51,204 nucleotides of DNA, from contig JAIOPT010000107.1 of NCBI GenBank assembly GCA_021413765.1, positions 1 through 51,204 of the forward strand. The letters run 5' to 3'. Every line of letters begins with the position of its first letter. The stretch's first letter is position 1. Source of the stretch: Betaproteobacteria bacterium. GTDB taxonomy: Bacteria; Pseudomonadota; Gammaproteobacteria; Burkholderiales; Gallionellaceae. The position numbers and the translations under genes are program-made. Shown piece by piece: positions 28,049 to 36,390 of this stretch. A model generated the notes under the pieces. It was not told the DNA's origin and did no database searches. It saw only the letters and a list, made by a program, of their open reading frames with translations.

Positions 28049-29488
28049 TTACTGCTTAATACCCATCTGCTCATAAAACGCCAGCACTGCATGATCCACT
28101 TTTACATCACACATTGAAATTGGTTTGGTTAGAGTTATACCCTCAATGGTTTTAGCGCGTGACAGTGCCACATAGGTCTGCCCTTCGCAGAAAGCGCCAT
28201 TGCCTAAATCCAGTGTCAAATACTCGATGGTCAATCCCTGTGACTTGTGGATAGTAATCGCCCAGCCCAAGGCGACAGGAAGCTGCTTGAAGGAACCCAC
28301 TTCCTGACGTTCAATTTTTCGTGTCTCATAGTCATAGATGTACTTATATTTGCACCAAGTTTCCTTGCCGACGATTAGCACATTGTCGCTGCCCTGTTTT
28401 TTCACTCGAATGTGGTCATGCTCCAGTCCAACCACTTCACCCAAGTCACCATTGATCCACTGCGGTTTTTTGTTTTTTAGGAAGATGACCTTTGCGCCAA
28501 TTTTCAGCTCCAGCCGGTCTGTTACATTCAGCTTCCATTTGTTGGCGGGCAAATTGCCAGTGACAGTTGCCTCGTAAACCTGCTCATTTCCAGGCAAGAC
28601 ATCCAGTTCACGGGTGTTGATCTTCTTTGCGGCCACATTCGTGGGCACCAGATAAATGCCCGCAGCAGAGCCCTCAGGTTTATCCCTGAAGCAGCGTCTG
28701 TTGATCAGTGCCACATGCTCCCGGCAATTGTCATTCAGGCGGATGTGGTTCAGTGCTTCGATAAATTCCACATCCGTCTGCCGCCTGACTTTAGTCAGGC
28801 TAACTGAAATGATTTTATGTTCTTTGAAAACATCGGCTGAATAAAAATGATGCGACCTGTAGCGGTGCGAGAAATAAACGACTTCTTCTTGGCTGCTTAC
28901 TATTGGCGGCAATTGAAAAAGATCGCCAATAAATATCGTGGGCACACCACCAAATGGCAGGTTGTTGCGGCGCACACTCTTCAGAATATTGCTCATCGCA
29001 TCAACCATGTTCGGCAACACCATAGAGACTTCATCCACAATCAGGTAACGGATATTCTCAAGAACAAGACGGCTTTTTTCTTTGGGATGAAACTCATCAT
29101 CCGGGTCAATATGAACTGGCGACAAGCCGAAAAATGAATGGATGGTGTCGCCTTGCACATTGATTGCGGCAATAGCTGTGGGAGCCACCACTGCAGAGCC
29201 ATCCAGCTTTTGGCACAACCACTGTATCAGCGTGGATTTACCCGTGCCGGCCTTGCCCGTAACAAAGATAAATGGACACCCCTGCTGTAATGCCTGGTAG
29301 ATAAACTCGTATTCTGGAAGAACCTCAATATCCTGCAACGGCACAACAAAAGATGTGTATTTCTTTTGCTGGCGCTTGCCATGCTCAGGAATAATGGTCG
29401 CTTCAACTTTTGAGAAGTTTTTAGACTTGGGCGCTGCATCACCCAGAATCTCCCTAGCCAGTTTCTCGATCTTTTCCCAGATGCTCAT
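28049..29488 (-). CDS. Pif1-like superfamily 1B DNA helicase / AAA ATPase
   Basis: 479 residues from an ATG with AGGA five bases upstream. Walker A is GKAGTGKST at about residues 78-86, Walker B is YLIVDEVSMV, and GVPTIFIGDLFQLPPIVS is the Pif1/RecD motif III. The C-terminus has the SF1B motif V/VI GWAITIHKSQGLTIEYLTLD and YVALSRAKTIEGI. Pif1-like helicases unwind G-quadruplex or forked DNA with 5'-3' polarity. In bacteria such genes are sporadic and often on mobile DNA. Here it follows an attC-like hairpin and an MltR-family gene, and may be a cassette gene. Confidence 0.88.
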   Translation of the reverse strand: MSIWEKIEKLAREILGDAAPKSKNFSKVEATIIPEHGKRQQKKYTSFVVPLQDIEVLPEYEFIYQALQQGCPFIFVTGKAGTGKSTLIQWLCQKLDGSAVVAPTAIAAINVQGDTIHSFFGLSPVHIDPDDEFHPKEKSRLVLENIRYLIVDEVSMVLPNMVDAMSNILKSVRRNNLPFGGVPTIFIGDLFQLPPIVSSQEEVVYFSHRYRSHHFYSADVFKEHKIISVSLTKVRRQTDVEFIEALNHIRLNDNCREHVALINRRCFRDKPEGSAAGIYLVPTNVAAKKINTRELDVLPGNEQVYEATVTGNLPANKWKLNVTDRLELKIGAKVIFLKNKKPQWINGDLGEVVGLEHDHIRVKKQGSDNVLIVGKETWCKYKYIYDYETRKIERQEVGSFKQLPVALGWAITIHKSQGLTIEYLTLDLGNGAFCEGQTYVALSRAKTIEGITLTKPISMCDVKVDHAVLAFYEQMGIKQ

Positions 29489-29574
29489 CTGAATCCTGTT
29501 AAAGCAATAACGAGTTTTAGCAACATGCCATTTAGCTGTAAATCAATTTCGCCGCGAAAATACGCAGGTGAGTT

Positions 29575-29642
29575 GCTTAACGTGGAGGTCACCGGCGCTG
29601 CGCGACTTTATCGCGTAGCGTCCGGTGGATCAAAGGTTATGC
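29575..29642 (-). other. attC-like recombination site (candidate integron cassette boundary)
   Basis: On the minus strand the 68-base site runs from GCATAAC to GTTAAGC. Between them a strong imperfect hairpin pairs CACCGGACGCTACGCG with CGCGCAGCGCCGGTG around ATAAAGT. The first arm has two unpaired extra bases relative to the second, as expected for the extrahelical bases of attC, and GTTAAGC fits the core GTTRRRY. The orientation agrees with the minus-strand genes on both sides: MltR-like gene, site, helicase. No integrase is in the window. GCATAAC departs from the consensus RYYYAAC at one base. Confidence 0.5.
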
Positions 29643-29670
29643 CATTGCAGGCACGTAGAAGAAGTGACCA

Positions 29671-30198
29671 TTACTCAGCCTCCTTTGCTTGCTTGGCAAA
29701 ATCACTGATTGTAAGTTCCCTTCGTTTCCATGCTTTTCCTAGGTTGATGTCTCTATACAGGATTGGGAATACGGTGTTTTGAGCAGTGTGCAGAAATGCA
29801 TCTCGATTGCAGAGCCGTCCATCATAGATTGGCGGGGCTTCACATATTTTTTTGATCTTGGGGTGCTCGAAGTTGGCATCTATGTGGTGAGCAAAGACAT
29901 TCCTGACGTTACGAACTGCATCAATGCGCCTCAGTTCGTCTTTTGTAATGAGGCCCATTACGTATGCTGCCTTGGTTTTTCCTGAGAGTGAACCAAATGG
30001 CGCATATGACCCCTCAAACAGCTTTTCAACTTCACTGGAGTTGATTAAGAAAGACTCAATCAGGCGACGCAAACATTCTTCAATATGGGCTGCGATGATC
30101 AACGTGATGCCGCGATCGCTCTCATTCGAAGAATGCTGAAATGTTTGCTGTACCTCTTGATTTCGCTGCCAGATCAAGTCTTCCGCCAACTCACTCAT
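29671..30198 (-). CDS. MltR-family (mannitol-repressor-like) protein
   Basis: About 175 residues from ATG 30196-30198 (site AGGA, spacing 5); an upstream start would add eight codons. The sequence carries the MltR pattern: SDRGITLIIAAHIEECLRRL, KLFEGSYAPFGSLSGKTKAA and DAVRNVRNVFAHHIDANFEH. The family includes the E. coli mannitol operon repressor, but many members are uncharacterised helical proteins outside any mannitol operon, and no mtl genes are present here. It lies between repeat A upstream and the attC-like site downstream, so a cassette-borne gene is plausible. Confidence 0.75.
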   Translation of the reverse strand: MSELAEDLIWQRNQEVQQTFQHSSNESDRGITLIIAAHIEECLRRLIESFLINSSEVEKLFEGSYAPFGSLSGKTKAAYVMGLITKDELRRIDAVRNVRNVFAHHIDANFEHPKIKKICEAPPIYDGRLCNRDAFLHTAQNTVFPILYRDINLGKAWKRRELTISDFAKQAKEAE

Positions 30199-30230
30199 CG
30201 CGCATCCTGGATGTAATTGCATAATGAAAA

Positions 30231-30370
30231 CAGTTTATCTGCCGCCTTCCCCAAACTTATTAAAGCCGCGACCTTATCGGCAGCGGATAAAACTCGTTGG
30301 ACTGAACCACCGGAGAACGGAACCTATAGGGATTGTACGGTCTTGAAGTATAGCGTCAACTCAATATCAT
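30231..30370 (-). repeat. Repeat A: ~140-bp promoter-plus-hairpin unit
   Basis: This unit is similar over its whole length (roughly 80% by eye) to repeat B at 34655-34795, and each sits immediately upstream of a minus-strand accessory gene. It has two parts. A hairpin part pairs TTTATCTGCCGCC with GGCAGCGGATAAA and is bounded by GTCCAAC (minus strand; RYYYAAC-like, 30296-30302). A highly conserved part contains CACCGGAGAACGGAACCT and a promoter-like pair, TTGACG (30354-30359) and TACAAT (30332-30337) with 16 bases between, directed at the MltR-family gene. Confidence 0.6.
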
Positions 30371-30387
30371 GAGGGGACGGCAATGGG

Positions 30388-30404
30388 TGACCCCATTTTT
30401 CATT
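30388..30404 (-). repeat. Dispersed motif AATGAAAAATGGGGTCA, copy 1
   Basis: One of four related motifs in the window, all on the minus strand and all after the 3' end of a minus-strand gene (others at 31572-31589, 33961-33977, 43543-43560). Consensus by eye is AATGAAAAtGGGGTSA. Similar GGGGTCA-type ends are, as I recall, common near REP-associated elements. This copy is about 80 bases past the K+ channel gene. Confidence 0.45.
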
Positions 30405-30486
30405 GCACTTTCCGTCGTTGACAACTCAGCCCGGTAGGTGAGCTCAATTGCGTTTTGAGCATTTCCATATGGTGCTCAAGGGATGT

Positions 30487-31410
30487 TTATGTTTGGCGTT
30501 TGCTTAATTCTTCGCGAACCTTATCTATCATCCTTTCCGTTTCCTCTGGGGAAAGATTGAATGCTCTACCAAGTTGGTCAAGGGTTTGATCTTCTTGAGG
30601 GGAAATCATTCCGTCGGCAAAAGCCTTGCGAAGCTCTGTTTCAAAAATAACTCTACGTCTTGCCATCTGATTTGCAAATGCCGAAGCCACGATACCAGTC
30701 AGGATGGCAACAGTGCATACGCCGAGAAACGCGGTAAACAGCGATATGACACGGCCAAGCCATGTCACTGGCGTGAGATCACCATACCCAACCGTGGTCA
30801 GCGTGATTACCGCCCAGTAAATCGCGTCGGGAATGGATGCGAACTTCTCTGGCTGTGCTTCATTTTCAGCAAAATACATTAGAGAAGAGGTAATTAAGAT
30901 TGTGATCAGCAACAAATACAACGTTGCGGCAAATGAGCGCCGCTCGTCATAGATGGCCTGCACCAGATCTTCTATGGCAGTACTGTAATGTGAGATCTTG
31001 AACACGCGAACCAGTCGAACCGCACGGACAATACGCAAATCCAGACCGGGAATGAGCACTTGCAAGAAATAGGGGGCCAAAGCTATTAGATCGATCAGGC
31101 CATAAAAGCTCAGGATATAGGCTTTGCGGCCTCGCCACGAATTACCCTGGCCCGGTGGAAAGCGGGCTCCACTCGCCCAGATTCGTAGCAGGTATTCGAC
31201 AGAAAACAAGATGATGCTGAACCACTCGAAATAATCAAAATAGATACTCCACCGTTGATGTAGGGTGTTCACGGATCCAAGCACGACAGCAATGATGTTA
31301 AGCAAGACTATTATGGAGATAAAAATGGAGCAAAACCTCGCGGAGAGGTCGTGCTTAACCTCACTTGCGAGTATTTGAAACAGACGAACTTGTATGGGGT
31401 AAAGGTTCAT
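30487..31410 (-). CDS. Voltage-gated-type potassium channel, six-helix
   Basis: 307 residues with six membrane helices. S4 has the regular arginine pattern LDLRIVRAVRLVRVFKIS, and the pore carries the K+ selectivity filter TVGYGD in WAVITLTTVGYGDLTPVTW. The cytoplasmic tail (ARRRVIFETELRKAFADGMI onward) is a short helical region, without RCK or cyclic-nucleotide domains. Bacterial channels of this kind are predicted to conduct K+ across the inner membrane; gating is not known. It lies between repeat A and the GGDEF gene on the same strand, with about 180 bases to the latter. Confidence 0.9.
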   Translation of the reverse strand: MNLYPIQVRLFQILASEVKHDLSARFCSIFISIIVLLNIIAVVLGSVNTLHQRWSIYFDYFEWFSIILFSVEYLLRIWASGARFPPGQGNSWRGRKAYILSFYGLIDLIALAPYFLQVLIPGLDLRIVRAVRLVRVFKISHYSTAIEDLVQAIYDERRSFAATLYLLLITILITSSLMYFAENEAQPEKFASIPDAIYWAVITLTTVGYGDLTPVTWLGRVISLFTAFLGVCTVAILTGIVASAFANQMARRRVIFETELRKAFADGMISPQEDQTLDQLGRAFNLSPEETERMIDKVREELSKRQT

Positions 31411-31430
31411 ATATGATTATTACATTAGCC

Positions 31431-31458
31431 CGGTGGGCTGAATGAAATGAAGCCAAAT
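31431..31458. repeat. Partial copy of the GGGCTTCATTTCATTCAGCCC hairpin repeat
   Basis: GGGCTGAATGAAATGAAGCC upstream of the K+ channel gene matches, in inverted orientation, the hairpin core of the direct repeats at 50161-50250 and 51117-51204. Only the hairpin core is shared here. Confidence 0.6.
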
Positions 31459-31571
31459 CCACTGGGCTTCGAATTTCGGGAGCGAATCCGAATCTCGGGG
31501 CCAGGTCTAAAAAGATAGCATGAGGAGATGTGCTATTTAGCTAATACCTCCGCGTGCATGTACTACATTGC

Positions 31572-31589
31572 TAACCCCCATTTCCCATT
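31572..31589 (-). repeat. Dispersed motif AATGGGAAATGGGGGTTA, copy 2
   Basis: A variant of the motif at 30388-30404, lying within 4 bases after the GGDEF gene stop. Confidence 0.35.
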
Positions 31590-31592
31590 GCA

Positions 31593-32951
31593 CTACGCCG
31601 ATGACGCCTCAGCACCAGGCTTGCCTAGAGTAGCGTTTTCAGCTAGTGCTTGATTTGCAGCCTGCGGCTCTACCATAGATGATTCAACGCGGTTGCGTCC
31701 GCCAGATTTGGCCTTGTACATCGCTTCATCGGCGGCTTTGAACAGGGTTTTGAAATCCACTATCATGCCCTTGGCTACCGTGGCCAAACCGATGCTCCCC
31801 GTGACAAAAATTCCCTCGGGCAAGCTGACCTCAATTTTCTTTAACAGGTTTTCGGCGAAGCCGATGGCGTTGGTCCGGTCACGGTTAATCAGGGTGACAC
31901 AAAATTCTTCGCCACCCGCCCGCGAAGCAATGTCCCCACTCAAACAACACTCGCGTATCACTTTAGCTGTCTCAAACAGGACGATGTCGCCTACGTCATG
32001 GCCCATGGTGTCATTGATTTTCTTGAAGTGATCCAGGTCAAGCAGTAAAAGGCTAACCGGAATGCCATACTTCATCGCATCGGTCATCCGCCGGGAACCG
32101 ACCTCTGACATATAATGCCGATTAAACAGACCAGTGAGCTGGTCGGTTAGCGCCAGACGGCGCAGGTGATCACGTTGGGCCTCAACTTGGTCAAATAATT
32201 GTTTATGCTTAACCATATTGTGTACCCGAACTTCAAGCTCCTTTGGAGTGACCGGCTTTGCTACAAAATCGTTGGCACCATAGCCAATGACGTCAAACTG
32301 GCGCTCTTTGCTGGTGGTGCCGGAAATGGCAAGAAAAGGTACACGGCAGAAGGGTTCGTCAAGCCGCCTGATGGCACGCACCAGGCCCAGCCCGGTGAGA
32401 TCGCCCTCTAGCTCAACATCCGAGATCACGATGTCGAATTTTCGTTTCCTGAAGATTTCAAAGGCGTCTTCTGCATTCGCCAGTGTCGTCACCGTAAGAC
32501 CCATATTGCGTAATATTTCGCTCAAAAAATTGGAGATTGTTGGGCTATCTTCGACCAATAGTGCATTACCTGTTAGCGCTCCAGCCGTCCGGCTAGCCTT
32601 CTCATATTCGGCGATGTAGTCAGCGAGTGCATCAAGGTTCGCTTTGTAAAACATCTGGGTGATGCCTGCCGCCTTAGCATCTATTTCAAGATTTGGATCT
32701 TCTGACCCGGTGAGTAATAGAATCGGGATGTTATGTCCTGAGGGGTGTTTCCTAATTTCCTTGCATAACTCCATGCCTGATCCATCGGGCAGTATGCCTT
32801 CGACGCAAACGACGTCCATTTCGCCCGCCACGATAAACATCCGCGCTTCCTGAACAGTATGGACAAAAGTAAGCTCATCTGAAAGAAATGACAAATGCCT
32901 CCGGATGGCATTTTGCGAAAAATTTGATGAAACCAACATTAAGACTTTCAT
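31593..32951 (-). CDS. Two-receiver response regulator with GGDEF diguanylate cyclase domain (PleD-like)
   Basis: 452 residues: receiver 1 (about 1-120), receiver 2 (about 127-250) and a GGDEF domain (about 270-430). Receiver 2 keeps the acceptor aspartate (DIVISDVELEG) and the lysine (FVAKPVTP). Receiver 1 has Glu where the acceptor Asp is expected (DVVCVEGILPDG), so it is probably not phosphorylated, possibly mimicking the active state. The active site is AGGEEF, consistent with c-di-GMP synthesis, while the RxxD inhibitory site is absent (LSGD at that position). No histidine kinase is nearby. The stop is directly followed by a copy of the GGGG motif. Confidence 0.92.
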   Translation of the reverse strand: MKVLMLVSSNFSQNAIRRHLSFLSDELTFVHTVQEARMFIVAGEMDVVCVEGILPDGSGMELCKEIRKHPSGHNIPILLLTGSEDPNLEIDAKAAGITQMFYKANLDALADYIAEYEKASRTAGALTGNALLVEDSPTISNFLSEILRNMGLTVTTLANAEDAFEIFRKRKFDIVISDVELEGDLTGLGLVRAIRRLDEPFCRVPFLAISGTTSKERQFDVIGYGANDFVAKPVTPKELEVRVHNMVKHKQLFDQVEAQRDHLRRLALTDQLTGLFNRHYMSEVGSRRMTDAMKYGIPVSLLLLDLDHFKKINDTMGHDVGDIVLFETAKVIRECCLSGDIASRAGGEEFCVTLINRDRTNAIGFAENLLKKIEVSLPEGIFVTGSIGLATVAKGMIVDFKTLFKAADEAMYKAKSGGRNRVESSMVEPQAANQALAENATLGKPGAEASSA

Positions 32952-33283
32952 TGTTCATCTTTTCCAGAAAGTATTTGAGTAAATGTAGCTCAAAATCAAT
33001 AGCTGCCGATTAAATCATTTTTCGCTTACTCCGACGCCAATATGACGCAAGATTGAGTAAGCATTAGAAACACACTTTTTCTTGTCATGCCTCGCTTAAT
33101 CTGAATCGAATTTCTCGATGTTCACCAATATGTTACCCGAGGAGAAAAATGATGCATAGGTGGATACTACATTACTAGAACCGATATTTCGAGAAATGAC
33201 GATCGAAGTTAGAGGATTTCTATTGAATTGAGTAACACATCTCGGCAAAAACTCCACCCCTCCTCTTTATCAACTGATCATAA
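32952..33283. other. Intergenic region upstream of the GGDEF gene
   Basis: No gene is supported in these 332 bases. A good ribosome-site-like GAGGAG at 33139-33144 precedes a 9-codon plus-strand frame only, which I treat as chance. A short inverted repeat CTGAT / ATCAG just after the thpR stop is too weak to call a terminator. Confidence 0.35.
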
Positions 33284-33829
33284 TTAATCAGCTTTCGCTG
33301 AAAAACGAGCCAGCACTTCATAGCAAGCGCCTTGATCATCGCTCAGCGAATGCACTAACACAAAATCACTTACCTGCCAGCAGACTTTGGATTGTCTCGG
33401 TAGAGGTGCATCGCTCCATTGGGCATTTCGGAGCAGTGTCACATGCGGCTTATATGGCCGCTGCTCAAATTGAAAACGATGGGTATGTAGCTTGCTTTCA
33501 AGTTCGTTCACCAGAGACTTGTGCTGGAACGAAACCATCTCCGGTGCAGCATACACAATGTGGTTATGCCCCCAATAACGCGCCTCTACCAATTCTAGGT
33601 CAAAACGCTGAAAATCCACTTCTCGCGCCGCCAACTGCAATGCTTCCAGACGATTCTCTGCCACCTCGCCGAGGAACACTAACGTGACATGCAAAGTGTC
33701 AGGTCGCATAGCCCTGCCACCGCACATCTCATGCAATAGTGGTTGCCATGAGGCCAGCGCAGTGTGCTCTGTTTCACTTGGCCATATCGCGAAGAACAGC
33801 CGCCACTTTTTTTCCTGAATTGATGTCAT
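33284..33829 (-). CDS. thpR: RNA 2',3'-cyclic phosphodiesterase ThpR (LigT)
   Basis: 181 residues of the 2H phosphoesterase family. The two HxTx catalytic motifs are HVTLVFLG (first half) and HVTLLRN (second half), and the N-terminal RLFFAIWPSE is typical of ThpR. The enzyme hydrolyses 2',3'-cyclic phosphates on RNA. It is monocistronic on the minus strand, between intergenic stretches with no clear partner. Confidence 0.93.
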   Translation of the reverse strand: MTSIQEKKWRLFFAIWPSETEHTALASWQPLLHEMCGGRAMRPDTLHVTLVFLGEVAENRLEALQLAAREVDFQRFDLELVEARYWGHNHIVYAAPEMVSFQHKSLVNELESKLHTHRFQFEQRPYKPHVTLLRNAQWSDAPLPRQSKVCWQVSDFVLVHSLSDDQGACYEVLARFSAKAD

Positions 33830-33960
33830 GCTGGAATGTTAACCCCATTCCTTTGTCATGGTCGAGTCACTGCACGTGTTGCAGAAAAAAGTTGTACAAA
33901 AGGAGGCAAATCTAGCTAAATGGCTGGCCAGAGCCAATTTTCTGCTCTACCCATTTTCCT

Positions 33961-33977
33961 TGACCCCATTTTCATTT
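33961..33977 (-). repeat. Dispersed motif AAATGAAAATGGGGTCA, copy 3
   Basis: The same motif as at 30388-30404, about 120 bases beyond the stop of the hypothetical membrane protein gene at 34096. Confidence 0.45.
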
Positions 33978-34095
33978 TTCGGCGACACCAAAATGCCGCA
34001 CAAACTGTCGGTCCACAGCGCTAATCATGTTGCATGAACGAGCGCATATGGTTGGTGTTGCACTCTAGCGCGCCAAGCCAAGCTTCTGAAAACAC

Positions 34096-34629
34096 TTACC
34101 TTGGGACCCGCACAGCATCATAGTTCTCATCAATATTGTGGATTCGGTCATACCCCAGAACCCTGAAGGTGCCCTGCCACTGATTACCATTGTCAAAGGT
34201 TAGAGTTAGGCGGAATTGATCTCGAGCCAGCTTCATGAAATCCCATGATCCTCTAACTTGCACACGCCCGCCTTTCCCATTAATGAATTCCTCTTGCCGC
34301 CCAGAAAAACTGCCATCCTCCGAATAATCTATGAATGAGCCACCTTCAATACCAGCTACTTTTTGTTCAACCTGCCAACGGCCACTGACAAACTGACGCG
34401 TTGCCTCTGGAATCGGGCTTGACGAACGTTGATTGAGAATGGCATACCCAAACCCAGCGACGCCGAGAAGCAACATCGCGAACACAAGTACCTTTGCACG
34501 GATTGAAGCATCTCTAAAAAACGCCAGTGCGACAATGCCTAAGATTAAGCACATAAGGGACAGGGTCCCCAGAGTACTTGAAGCCGCCGCTCTAATGACT
34601 TCAGCATTCAACAACTTTTCCACGTTCAC
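34096..34629 (-). CDS. Hypothetical protein with two membrane helices
   Basis: Unrecognised. About 177 residues from GTG 34627-34629; a second GTG at 34623, with AGAGG at a better spacing, is an equally good start. Two hydrophobic helices (about 19-39 and 46-66) are followed by a soluble domain with a lipocalin-like beta pattern (SGRWQVEQKVAGIEGGSFID, VRGSWDFMKLARDQFRLTLT). A C-terminal fold binding small ligands is possible but unproven. The start lies 16-22 bases after the GTTAGGC end of repeat B, as in cassette genes. Confidence 0.65.
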   Translation of the reverse strand: MNVEKLLNAEVIRAAASSTLGTLSLMCLILGIVALAFFRDASIRAKVLVFAMLLLGVAGFGYAILNQRSSSPIPEATRQFVSGRWQVEQKVAGIEGGSFIDYSEDGSFSGRQEEFINGKGGRVQVRGSWDFMKLARDQFRLTLTFDNGNQWQGTFRVLGYDRIHNIDENYDAVRVPR

Positions 34630-34644
34630 CTCTTACTTAGCGCA

Positions 34645-34795
34645 GCCTAACGAATGGCGTTTATCTACCGCTCTCCCAAACTTGATAATCCTGCGACCTT
34701 ATTGGCGGCGGGCAGACCTCGTTGGACTAAACCACCGGAGAACGGAACCTGTGGGGATTGTAAGGTTTTGAAGTGTGGCGTCAACCCAATATCAT
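34645..34795 (-). repeat. Repeat B: promoter-plus-hairpin unit with attC-like ends
   Basis: Similar to repeat A at 30231-30370. On the minus strand it runs from a promoter-like pair, TTGACG (34779-34784), 16 bases, TACAAT (34757-34762), through the conserved CCGTTCTCCGGTGGTT, to GTCCAACGAG (34718-34727), a hairpin of imperfect arms and finally GTTAGGC (34645-34651). GTCCAAC and GTTAGGC fit the integron core consensuses RYYYAAC and GTTRRRY and are about 83 bases apart end to end, an attC-like size. The coding frame of the next gene opens 16-22 bases later. Confidence 0.55.
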
Positions 34796-34815
34796 TAGCA
34801 TCAATATTTCCTCGA

Positions 34816-35721
34816 TCACCTTCTCTCTATAAACTGCTCAAGATGCGCAAGAAAGGCGCGCGTCTTGGCAGGTAGGTAGCGGCGCATGGGCATCACTGCC
34901 CAAGCGGGCACGGCGGGAAGACACCATTTCGGTAATATCCGCACCAAACGCTTGTGGCGCACGTCTTCTGTCGCGAAATAATTTGGTAACGCGCCTATAC
35001 CAGCACCGTCCAGCAAGAGCTGCTGGATCATGTCAGGTGAATTCAGGGTGAGACGTCCGCGTGGAACCCCTTCCCAAACATCCTTGCCACGTATTAGTTT
35101 CCAAGAAACTGCACTTCCACGTGCCGAGAGCAAACGAACCGCCGCATGATGCTCCAGCTCATCAGGATGCTGCGGTGCAGCATGAAGTGCGAGATAGATG
35201 GGGCTGGCGTAAAGGCTGAAACCAAGCTCGTCTATCTTGCGTGCCACCAGTGTGGAGTCGTTTTCCAGCGTACCCATTCGAATGGCAAGATCGAAGCGTT
35301 CACCGATCAGATCAACACGCCTGGAAGTCAGATCAAGATCAAGTTGTATCTCGGGATAGATTTCGATGAAGGTGGAAATGGCGCGCGAGAAATAGTGTCT
35401 GGCATAGTCGCCCGGCATGGAGACGCGCAAACGTCCGCGCGGCTGTACATCCTGACTACGCAAGAAATCTTGCGTGGTAGAAACTTCTTCTGCAATGCGT
35501 CGGCAATGATCAAGAAATTCTTGCCCGAAGTCTGTGAGTGTGAGGCGGCGAGTGGTGCGCAACAGCAGCCGCTGCCCAAGTGCTGCTTCAAGATTCGTCA
35601 AGCGGCGGGAAACTGTGGCTTTGGGCATACCGAGATGTTCTGCTGCACGCACCAAACTTTCTTGTTCGACGATGGCGGCGAACAGGATATAGTCGTCAGC
35701 GGAGATGTTCTTTTGTTCCAT
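34816..35721 (-). CDS. LysR-family transcriptional regulator
   Basis: 301 residues, with an N-terminal winged helix-turn-helix (AAEHLGMPKATVSRRLTNLE at about 22-41) and a LysR substrate-binding domain (GRLRVSMPGDYARHYFSRAI). Divergent from the FMN-reductase/pirin/ene-reductase genes with 91 bases between, a layout in which the LysR protein usually controls the divergent genes. The inducer cannot be read; the targets suggest electrophiles or quinones. Confidence 0.93.
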   Translation of the reverse strand: MEQKNISADDYILFAAIVEQESLVRAAEHLGMPKATVSRRLTNLEAALGQRLLLRTTRRLTLTDFGQEFLDHCRRIAEEVSTTQDFLRSQDVQPRGRLRVSMPGDYARHYFSRAISTFIEIYPEIQLDLDLTSRRVDLIGERFDLAIRMGTLENDSTLVARKIDELGFSLYASPIYLALHAAPQHPDELEHHAAVRLLSARGSAVSWKLIRGKDVWEGVPRGRLTLNSPDMIQQLLLDGAGIGALPNYFATEDVRHKRLVRILPKWCLPAVPAWAVMPMRRYLPAKTRAFLAHLEQFIERR

Positions 35722-35812
35722 TTGTGGAACAGTCTATCCCAATTTAATAGCTTTATCTATTTTGTTGAGCCGACTATGATGCACTCACTTTCTTACTTTG
35801 GATGAGTACACA

Positions 35813-36355
35813 ATGAAATTATTAGCTTTTGCAGCCAGCAGTAGTAAAAAATCCATCAATAAGCAATTGGTGATCTATGCCTCCAGCCTGATAGAGGGTG
35901 CTGAGGTTGAGGTGCTGGATCTAAATGATTACGAGTTGCCATTGTTCAGTGTGGATAAAGAAGAGGAGCTTGGTCATCCAGAATTGGCAAGAGCATTCTT
36001 GTCAAAAGTGGCATCCAGTGATGCTGTGATGATTTCTTTTGCCGAGCACAATGGCTCCTACAGTGCAGCTTATAAAAACCTATTTGATTGGTGTTCACGC
36101 ATTGGTCCAAAGGTATTTCAGGATAAGCCACTTGTCTTGCTTTCTACATCACCCGGTGCGCGTGGTGGGGCAAGTGTATTGGCTGCAGCGACAACTTCGG
36201 TACCATTTTTTTCGGGCCATGTTAAAGCCAGTCTGTCTATTCCGAGTTTTTACGAGAATTTTGATGTCGAGCGTGGCATGCTCAAAAATGAAGAATTAAA
36301 AATTAAATTAATCGAAGCGGTAAACCAATTAAGAGGGTTGCCACCTGCTGCCTGA
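35813..36355 (+). CDS. NADPH-dependent FMN reductase family protein
   Basis: About 180 residues from ATG 35813 (MKLLAFAASSSKKSINKQLV); a TTG start five codons earlier is less likely. The flavodoxin-like phosphate loop ASSSKKSINKQL and FAEHNGSYSAAYKNLFDWCS (FMN contact region) place it in the NAD(P)H:FMN/quinone reductase family. It is followed 35 bases later by the pirin gene and then the ene-reductase; a role in reducing quinones or flavins for that set is likely. Confidence 0.9.
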   Translation: MKLLAFAASSSKKSINKQLVIYASSLIEGAEVEVLDLNDYELPLFSVDKEEELGHPELARAFLSKVASSDAVMISFAEHNGSYSAAYKNLFDWCSRIGPKVFQDKPLVLLSTSPGARGGASVLAAATTSVPFFSGHVKASLSIPSFYENFDVERGMLKNEELKIKLIEAVNQLRGLPPAA

Positions 36356-36390
36356 GTCAATGCTTACATTCTTTAAGTAGAGGAGCCATC

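Noticed and set aside
33139-33186. GAGGAG followed by ATGATG and a 9-codon frame
   Set aside because: Too short to distinguish from chance, and no gene follows on that strand.
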